Below are positions 13,798 to 19,351 of a DNA stretch of 19,351 nt, piece after piece. The position numbers and the translations under genes are program-made. How positions within the stretch are numbered: position 1 is the first letter of the stretch; each line of letters begins with the position of its first letter. This DNA is from SXXZ01 sp041177965 (lineage in GTDB: Bacteria; Verrucomicrobiota; Verrucomicrobiia; Limisphaerales; UBA9464). The DNA is taken from NCBI GenBank assembly GCA_041177965.1, contig JBEGWF010000162.1, positions 1-19,351 of the forward strand. Direction: 5' to 3'. Under the pieces are notes generated by a model. The model saw only the letters and a program-made list of their open reading frames with translations, made no database searches and was not told the origin of the DNA.

Positions 13798-16700
13798 TCA
13801 GGGGCTGATCACCCGGTAGAATCGGGCGGCATTGGTGGTGGTGAGGTCCCGGAACTGTCCGAAGGACTCGGAGGCCTCGGCGGGGAAATCGAGGAGATCC
13901 CGCCATCGTGCGGATTCCTGCGAGAGCGAGTCGCGGAACTGCAACCGGTAGGCGCGGGCCCCGCGTCGGGCGAACCTCAACACGGGATTGCCACCGAAGG
14001 GTGAGGGCAGCGTCTCGAGGCCCGGACGATCGAGGGCATCACCTGGATGGGTGCCGGCGAGGAATTCGTCCCGATTGCTCGCGCCGTCACCGTCGGGATC
14101 TGCCTCGGCCCGGGCCTGGAGCGTCCCGAAGAACCCGAGTTCCCAAAGGTCGGGCAGCAGGTCGCCATCCGAATCGGTGCCCGGTCCCACGTCGGAGGCG
14201 AGATCGGGTTGGCCGGGCGAGCCGTCGTGTCGAGCGCTGGCGACCCAGGCCTCGGGGGTGTCGATCTGGAAGGCCAGCAGGGCCTCGGACCGGAGCACCA
14301 TGCTGTGGCCGTCACCATCGGCCGGCGGCACCCACTGATCGGAGAACTCGAAGTCGAACACGGGGTTTCCCTGCGGATCGAGCAACCGCAGGCGCCCGCC
14401 GCCGTCGGAGAGTCGACCGGAATACTTGCCGAGGTGCTCGGCCATCGTCCCGTGCCTCGAACGGAAGGTGGAGTTGTCGGAGGCCAGCACCACCCGCGCA
14501 TTCGGCGCGAGGGTCCGGGTCCCGTTGGTGCTGTCGAACACGAACGAGACGTCGCCCTCGAGGCGGAAGCCGCTCAGGTCGAGCGGCGCGCCCGACGTGT
14601 TCTTGAGTTCGAGGAATTCGCTGTCGTCGGCGTCGTAGGATCGGTCGCCCCGTTGGTTGGAGGGATGGAAATGGATCTCGCTCAGGGTGAGTGGCGGGGC
14701 CGACCTCAGGAAGGTGCGGGCGACCGGACTCGACCAAGGCGTGCTGGCGGGCGGTCCGCCGGTCTGTCGACGCACGGGATCGAGGGTCCGGGCGACCAGT
14801 CTCACCGGTCCGTCCAGCGGGATGGGGCCGGTGTAGAGCCGCGCCGAGGGCGCCCGGTTGGAGACCCCGAGGGCGCGGGGATCGGTGCCGTCGAGCGTGT
14901 ACCAGATCGCCGCGCTCGCACTGGCGTTCGGCCCGAAGGACAGGGTCACCGTGGTGCCCGCAGCGACGACGCCGGAATCCAACGAGGGCACCGGGGGCTG
15001 GGCCAGCTGGCGGTCCACGAAGTCGAGCCGGTTGGAGACCCATCGCTTCATGGCGTCGAGCTCCGCCTGGTAGCTGCCGCCGCGCCGCGCGATCTTCCAA
15101 CGTTGTAGATCCCGCTGCTCGGCCTGCCGGATCTGGTTGGCGAGGCGATCCATCAGCATGCCGGTGTATCGCAGCGACAACTGACGGGTCCGCAGCTGCT
15201 GGAAGCGGTCCACCCACCGCTGCCAGGCCTCGATGTCCTGGAACAGCTGCCCATACCAACCGGCGAAGATCGGTCCGCAGGTCCAGGTGCGGGGGTTGGC
15301 ATCGCGGCCATCGGTCGATCCCAGTGCGCGGTCGAAGTCCCAGTGCGGTCCGAAGATGAGCTTCTGGTCCCGGGGTTTGTGGAAGTAGGCGCTCAGGACC
15401 AGCGTGTCGACGTTCCCGGAGAGCATCTCGAGGATGTGGTAGTCGATGGCCCGTCCCATCTCGATGAAGTTCTCATAGCTGTTGGTGGGGTTCCGGCGGT
15501 TGGCCGCCAGGAATCCCCGGCTCATGGCGTTGACATAGGCCGTCAGGTACTGGCGTTGGGCGATCCGGGCCGGCTGTTTCAGTTCCCGTTCCTTCGGGGT
15601 GATCATGGCCACGGTCTGGCCTCCCATGGCCACCCCGGTGTCGCCCGGGTCCAGACGGTCGATCTTCATCACATAGGGCCCGGTGATGTCCGGCACCGTG
15701 GTGTCCTCGGGCTGCAGCTTGGGTCCGGAAATGCGCCCGCCGCCGACGCCGATCTTCTCGGTCAGCACGTACAGGCCCTCGTACTGGTTGGTGGCCAGAG
15801 GGCCCAGCTTGTTCATGAAGACCTCCACGAACCGGGTCCGTGGCGAGTACTCGCCGATATCCCGGGCCAGCTGGTGCATGAACGGGTTGTGGATGCAGAC
15901 CGGTTCGAAATTGTTCGGGGCGTACAGGACCCACTCCGATTCGGAGGGCATGCCCAGCACGGATTGTTCAAGGTCTTGGTTGTACTCGTCGGTCCACTGG
16001 AGCGCGTACTGCTTCTTGGCCAACCCGGCGCTGCTCGAGCCGCGGATCTTGATGCCGCCCCGGGCCGTGAACTCGGGGATTCCGGTGACCCGCGTGACGC
16101 CGTTCCTGGGCTCGAACAGCGACAGCGCCACGACCGTATTGACGCTCTCGGTGGGTGTCTTGCCGAAGGTGGTGATCACCAGCACGGGCAGGTCGGAGCG
16201 GAACTGCTGGATGTTGGGATTGGAGACCGACTGGATGGGCTCTCCCCATGCGTTGGTCCCTGTCACGGGTCCCGCTGTCGAGACGACCATCGGAGTGTAG
16301 TACTCGGTGCGGACCGGGCCCGGCAGGTGGTTTGTCCGGAAGGCCCGGGCACGGAGCATGACCGCGTTGTTGGTCGCGAGCACCAGCGGAGCGGTGTAGG
16401 TGAAGCCGTTGGTGAGGGTCGGGATGCGCCCATCGAGCGAGTAGCGGATGATCGCGTCGGTCGCCGGCTGCGAGAGCGACAGGTGAAGCGTCAGGTTGAG
16501 CCGCGGATCCGGGATCAATCCGCCCGGCTGGGAGAACACCACCGACGGCGCGAATCCGATGCCGGAGACCGAATTGGCGCCCCCTGGAGTCGGTGTGGCC
16601 ATGAAGCCGGACTGTGAAGCGTCTCCAGTGGCCCGGCCGTAGGAGGTGTTCGCCGGGGTGGCCGGGTAGCGCGGGGCGAAGGCGTCCACGGTGACCCCAT

Positions 16701-17400
16701 CAGGAGCGGTCAGGGCGAGGTATTCACCCTCGTTCTTGAGTTTGAAACCGGTGTGCAGCCGGTTCGTGACGCTCGCGCGGTCCTTGCCGGAGGCGAAGAC
16801 CACCAGGAAGCCCCGGGCCGGCAGGGTGACGTCCGGGAAGGTCCATGGCCTGGCATCGGTCGGGTCGTCGGTGAGGTGCCAGCCTGCCAGCGGGATGTCC
16901 TGGTCCGTCACGTTCTGGAGCTCGATCCAGTCCTCGCAGTCGCCCTCCTCGTCGCGGAGGACCTTCTGGTTGTCGGGCATCACCTCCGACAGGATCACAC
17001 CCCCGGGCCGGGGCGGCGGCAGGAGTTCATAGTCGACGCCCGGGGAGGGGTTGAACGGGTTGGGCGGGTCGGCGAGATCCCGGATGCCGGCGTCGGCAGC
17101 CCAGCGGATGGTCGTGGTCCCCACGGGCAGGTCCGGCAGCGTGAACACATACACGTCGCCGCTCAGTTGGCGGGCCGAGGTGGCCGCCAGTCCGTTCACC
17201 CGCAGATCGGTGGCATCGACTCCCTGGACCGGTTCGCTGAAGTGCACCTCGAGCTGGGAGAGGCCGAAGACGAACCCCGGTTCCGGGAAGAGTGCCTCGA
17301 TCACGGGCGGCACGGATTCCACGTCGGACCATCCTCTCCACGGCGCGAGGCAGTGCAGGCCGAGGGTCAGCAGGATCAACAGGCGGCGGACGGGTCTCAT
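13798..17400 (-). CDS. Secreted CotH-kinase / lamin-tail-domain protein with Ca-binding C-terminus
   Basis: The 1200-residue protein starts MRPVRRLLILLTLGLHCLAPW (signal peptide about 1-25); the frame is open upstream but only this ATG gives a signal sequence. In order: an Ig-like domain (about 30-127); a lamin-tail domain (about 132-260, GGVILSEVMPDN...EDWIELQN); a chitobiase/Fn3-like domain (about 285-360, IIRYSLDGRIPT). A CotH kinase-like domain follows (about 402-770, KIRGSSSAG, AKKQYAL, GPHWDFDRALGS with Asp688/Asp690). Then come a second chitobiase-like domain (about 805-900, IWYTLDGTDP), a second lamin-tail domain (about 904-1020) and Ca-binding repeats DSDGDLLPD and DPDGDGASN (1076-1109). 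It ends in an Fn3-like module finishing ARFYRV. CotH proteins phosphorylate secreted proteins in Bacillus spores. The target here is unknown. No Shine-Dalgarno is visible. Confidence 0.92.
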   Translation of the reverse strand: MRPVRRLLILLTLGLHCLAPWRGWSDVESVPPVIEALFPEPGFVFGLSQLEVHFSEPVQGVDATDLRVNGLAATSARQLSGDVYVFTLPDLPVGTTTIRWAADAGIRDLADPPNPFNPSPGVDYELLPPPRPGGVILSEVMPDNQKVLRDEEGDCEDWIELQNVTDQDIPLAGWHLTDDPTDARPWTFPDVTLPARGFLVVFASGKDRASVTNRLHTGFKLKNEGEYLALTAPDGVTVDAFAPRYPATPANTSYGRATGDASQSGFMATPTPGGANSVSGIGFAPSVVFSQPGGLIPDPRLNLTLHLSLSQPATDAIIRYSLDGRIPTLTNGFTYTAPLVLATNNAVMLRARAFRTNHLPGPVRTEYYTPMVVSTAGPVTGTNAWGEPIQSVSNPNIQQFRSDLPVLVITTFGKTPTESVNTVVALSLFEPRNGVTRVTGIPEFTARGGIKIRGSSSAGLAKKQYALQWTDEYNQDLEQSVLGMPSESEWVLYAPNNFEPVCIHNPFMHQLARDIGEYSPRTRFVEVFMNKLGPLATNQYEGLYVLTEKIGVGGGRISGPKLQPEDTTVPDITGPYVMKIDRLDPGDTGVAMGGQTVAMITPKERELKQPARIAQRQYLTAYVNAMSRGFLAANRRNPTNSYENFIEMGRAIDYHILEMLSGNVDTLVLSAYFHKPRDQKLIFGPHWDFDRALGSTDGRDANPRTWTCGPIFAGWYGQLFQDIEAWQRWVDRFQQLRTRQLSLRYTGMLMDRLANQIRQAEQRDLQRWKIARRGGSYQAELDAMKRWVSNRLDFVDRQLAQPPVPSLDSGVVAAGTTVTLSFGPNASASAAIWYTLDGTDPRALGVSNRAPSARLYTGPIPLDGPVRLVARTLDPVRRQTGGPPASTPWSSPVARTFLRSAPPLTLSEIHFHPSNQRGDRSYDADDSEFLELKNTSGAPLDLSGFRLEGDVSFVFDSTNGTRTLAPNARVVLASDNSTFRSRHGTMAEHLGKYSGRLSDGGGRLRLLDPQGNPVFDFEFSDQWVPPADGDGHSMVLRSEALLAFQIDTPEAWVASARHDGSPGQPDLASDVGPGTDSDGDLLPDLWELGFFGTLQARAEADPDGDGASNRDEFLAGTHPGDALDRPGLETLPSPFGGNPVLRFARRGARAYRLQFRDSLSQESARWRDLLDFPAEASESFGQFRDLTTTNAARFYRVISP

Positions 17401-17406
17401 CGGGGA

Positions 17407-17434
17407 TGGGTGGACCCTATCGGTCCGAAACCCA
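17407..17434. promoter_or_regulatory. Bulged hairpin upstream of the CotH start
   Basis: TGGGT-GGACC-CTATC-GGTCC-GAA-ACCCA forms a 10-bp stem with a 3-nt bulge. It lies 6 nt beyond the CotH start codon, in the 104-bp gap between two divergent genes. It could be part of the CotH leader RNA or a binding site in the shared promoter region. Confidence 0.35.
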
Positions 17435-17504
17435 CGGGCGAGGCTGGAGTTGGCGTGCGCTGTCGCGTCGGAACCCGGGTTTGTCCGGTGGGAGTTCCTG
17501 GGGC

Positions 17505-19351
17505 ATGTTGCCCGCAATGAAGGACAGGAAGCGTTTCGTATGGCTGGGCCTGCTCTCGGCCATCGGATGGGTGGGGTGGGCGGCGACGGAGGCCGCCCCA
17601 CGGGCCAAGGAGGGGCCGGTGGCCATCCTTGCCTCCGAATGGGGCGTGGGGCGCCGGGTTCCGGAACCGGAGGCGGGATCCGAATCCCGATGGCAGGATG
17701 TCTTTCGGATCGCCGGGGCGCGGGCGGTGGTGGTGGCGGTCACGAGCACCACCTGCCCGGTCTCGGGCCGGTACGGACCGACCTTCGCCAAGCTCGAGCG
17801 GGAGTTCTCCGACCGGGGGGTGCGCTTCGTCTGGGTGGATCCGGTGGCCACCGACAGTCCCGAGTCCCTGCGACAATGGGCGCGGGATCTGGGCCTGCGG
17901 GGCCCCTGCCTGCGGGACGACGATGGGCGGATCTCGAAGGCGCTGGGCATCCGGTCCACCGCCGAGGTGTTCGTCCTCGATGCGGCCCTGACGGTCCAAT
18001 ACCGGGGAGCCGTCGATGATCAATACGGTCCGGGATTCTCGAGGGCCGCTCCGACCCGGCGTCTGCTGGTCGAGGCGCTGGAATCGGTCCTGGCGGATCG
18101 GGCGGTCGAGACGGCCTGCACCACGGTCCCGGGTTGCGATCTGGAGTCCGCCGCGCCGGTGGCGGTTCCGAGGTCGCCGACCTACCACTCCCGGATTGCG
18201 CGGATCCTGCAGCAGTCGTGCGTGCCGTGCCATCGCGAGGGGGGCATCGGTCCGTTCCCCCTGACTTCGCTGGCCGAGGTCGCGGCCCATGCCGGCATGA
18301 TCCGCAGGCAGGTGAGCCGCGGCGTCATGCCTCCGTGGTTCGCCGCGCCTCCCACGCACGGGTCGAGTCCTTGGCTCAACGACCGCAGCCTTCCCGCCGC
18401 CGACAAGGCCGACCTGCTCGCCTGGTTGGATCAGGGACGCCCGGAGGGCGATCCGCGCCAAGCCCCGTTGCCCCGACGGTTTCCCTCCGAGTGGCAGTTG
18501 GGGGATCCGGATGCCGTCGTCCGAATTCCCGAACCCGTCGACATCCCCGCCTCCGGCGTCATGCCCTACGTGAACCTCGAGGTCCCGACCGGCTTCGACT
18601 CGGACCGCTGGGTGCAGGGTTGGGAGATCCGTCCGACGGCCCGCGACGTCGTTCACCACGTGCTGGTCTTCGTGGTACCGCTCGCGGGGGAGGGGAAGTC
18701 CGGGAGCAACCGACGTATCGACGGCACCGGTCATTACCTGGCGGCCTATGCGCCGGGCTACCAGGCCGTCTCCTATCCCGAGGGGTGGGCCAAACACCTG
18801 CCGGCCGGGTCCAGACTCCGCTTCCAGTTGCACTACACCCCCAAGGGGCGGGCCGCCCGTGACCAGAGCGCGCTCGGGCTGAAATTCTCGAAGACCGCGC
18901 CGCGTCATGAGGTGCGCGTGGGGGCCGTGATCGGCCCGGTCGACATCCCGCCCGGCGATCCCGATTTCCGGGTGGAGGGACGTCTGCCGGTGCCCGTGGC
19001 GGCGCGCCTCATGTCGTTCATGCCGCACATGCACCTGCGCGGGAAGTCCTACCGGTACGAACTCGAGCGGTCCGGGAGTGCCCCGGTGACCCTGCTGGAC
19101 GTGCCGCGGTACGACTTCAACTGGCAACTGCTCTACCGGTTGACCGAGCACGTCGACCTGCCCGCCGGCAGCGTCCTCAAGGGGGTCGCCCACTTCGACA
19201 ACAGCGCGGGAAACCCGGCCAATCCCGACCCGAAGCGCCGGGTGCCCTGGGGCGAGCAGACCGATGACGAGATGATGCTCGGCTACATCGAGTACTACCT
19301 GCCCGGGGTGCCCCCGGGGACTCCGGTCGATCTCAGGGCATCCTCCGGCCG
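17505..19351 (+). CDS. Redoxin / cytochrome c / copper type II monooxygenase-like fusion (3' truncated by window)
   Basis: The open frame runs to the right edge without a stop; 615 residues are visible. GGGAG at 17490-17494 favours the ATG at 17505 over the in-frame ATG at 17517. After a hydrophobic leader (about 11-27) comes a redoxin/AhpC-like thioredoxin fold (about 40-200) with TTCPVSGRY, keeping one Cys (84) where thioredoxins have two. Next is a heme c site C239-V-P-C-H243 with a likely axial Met in GVMPPW (275). Then comes a PHM/DBH-like copper domain: His384-His385 (VVHHVLVF), His443 (QLHYTP), HMH 508-510 (MPHMHLRG) and DEMM with Met590. These match the copper A and copper B ligand sets of peptidylglycine and dopamine hydroxylases. 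The periplasmic enzyme may hydroxylate an unknown substrate using heme-delivered electrons. It is divergent from CotH. Confidence 0.9.
   Translation, partial: MLPAMKDRKRFVWLGLLSAIGWVGWAATEAAPRAKEGPVAILASEWGVGRRVPEPEAGSESRWQDVFRIAGARAVVVAVTSTTCPVSGRYGPTFAKLEREFSDRGVRFVWVDPVATDSPESLRQWARDLGLRGPCLRDDDGRISKALGIRSTAEVFVLDAALTVQYRGAVDDQYGPGFSRAAPTRRLLVEALESVLADRAVETACTTVPGCDLESAAPVAVPRSPTYHSRIARILQQSCVPCHREGGIGPFPLTSLAEVAAHAGMIRRQVSRGVMPPWFAAPPTHGSSPWLNDRSLPAADKADLLAWLDQGRPEGDPRQAPLPRRFPSEWQLGDPDAVVRIPEPVDIPASGVMPYVNLEVPTGFDSDRWVQGWEIRPTARDVVHHVLVFVVPLAGEGKSGSNRRIDGTGHYLAAYAPGYQAVSYPEGWAKHLPAGSRLRFQLHYTPKGRAARDQSALGLKFSKTAPRHEVRVGAVIGPVDIPPGDPDFRVEGRLPVPVAARLMSFMPHMHLRGKSYRYELERSGSAPVTLLDVPRYDFNWQLLYRLTEHVDLPAGSVLKGVAHFDNSAGNPANPDPKRRVPWGEQTDDEMMLGYIEYYLPGVPPGTPVDLRASSG

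Noticed and set aside
14047..16617. Long plus-strand open frames (14047-15108, 15343-16617)
   Set aside because: They are antisense shadows of the CotH/lamin-tail gene, whose domains are recognisable throughout on the minus strand.

Overview
The window looks like a chromosomal segment of a GC-rich, free-living Verrucomicrobium or a relative in the Planctomycetes-Verrucomicrobia group. This is an inference from gene content. The pointers are a ThuA-DUF1080 fusion, a giant secreted CotH/lamin-tail protein ending in Ca-binding DxDGDG repeats and an 'ARFYRV' type C-terminus, a redoxin-cytochrome c-copper monooxygenase fusion, and PQQ-like beta-propeller proteins carrying LamG. Nothing in the window (rRNA, core ribosomal gene, named marker) fixes the taxon. 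There are eleven complete or nearly complete plus-strand and minus-strand proteins besides a tRNA, plus one gene cut by the right edge.

Layout. 3-1367: secreted ThuA/DUF1080 sugar-metabolism protein. 1368-1530: intergenic leader with a near-identical direct repeat, a good ribosome binding site, and a perfect 12-bp hairpin that begins immediately after the start codon of the next gene. 1531-12647: a compact nine-gene plus-strand operon, with six ATGA/GTGA 4-nt overlaps, one 8-nt overlap and one 4-nt gap. Its order is a duplicated ModA-like binding protein, ModB permease, ModC ATPase without TOBE domain, a ThiF/MoeB-like E1 protein, an unrecognised membrane-anchored protein, a MacB/FtsX-type permease, a LolD-type ATPase, a secreted beta-propeller with a coiled-coil insertion, and a secreted LamG / Fn3-like / methyltransferase-fold / beta-propeller chimera. 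12665-13351 (minus): a small polytopic membrane protein, converging on the operon. 13609-13685 (minus): tRNA-Gly(GCC) with encoded CCA, followed by a perfect palindromic terminator and, 100 bp on, a diverged copy of it. 13798-17400 (minus): secreted CotH-kinase/lamin-tail protein of 1200 residues. 17505 to the right edge (plus, divergent from CotH): redoxin-cytochrome c-copper type II monooxygenase, incomplete.

The nine-gene operon is the part most worth attention. It joins an oxyanion-type importer, a cytosolic E1-like enzyme, a second ABC system of the lipoprotein/FtsX type and two exported propellers in one translationally coupled unit. The architecture suggests a single envelope pathway (import, activation or sensing in the cytosol, then transport or assembly in the periplasm), but its substrate and product cannot be read from sequence. 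No molybdopterin biosynthesis gene, molybdoenzyme, or MoaD/ThiS-like carrier is in the window.
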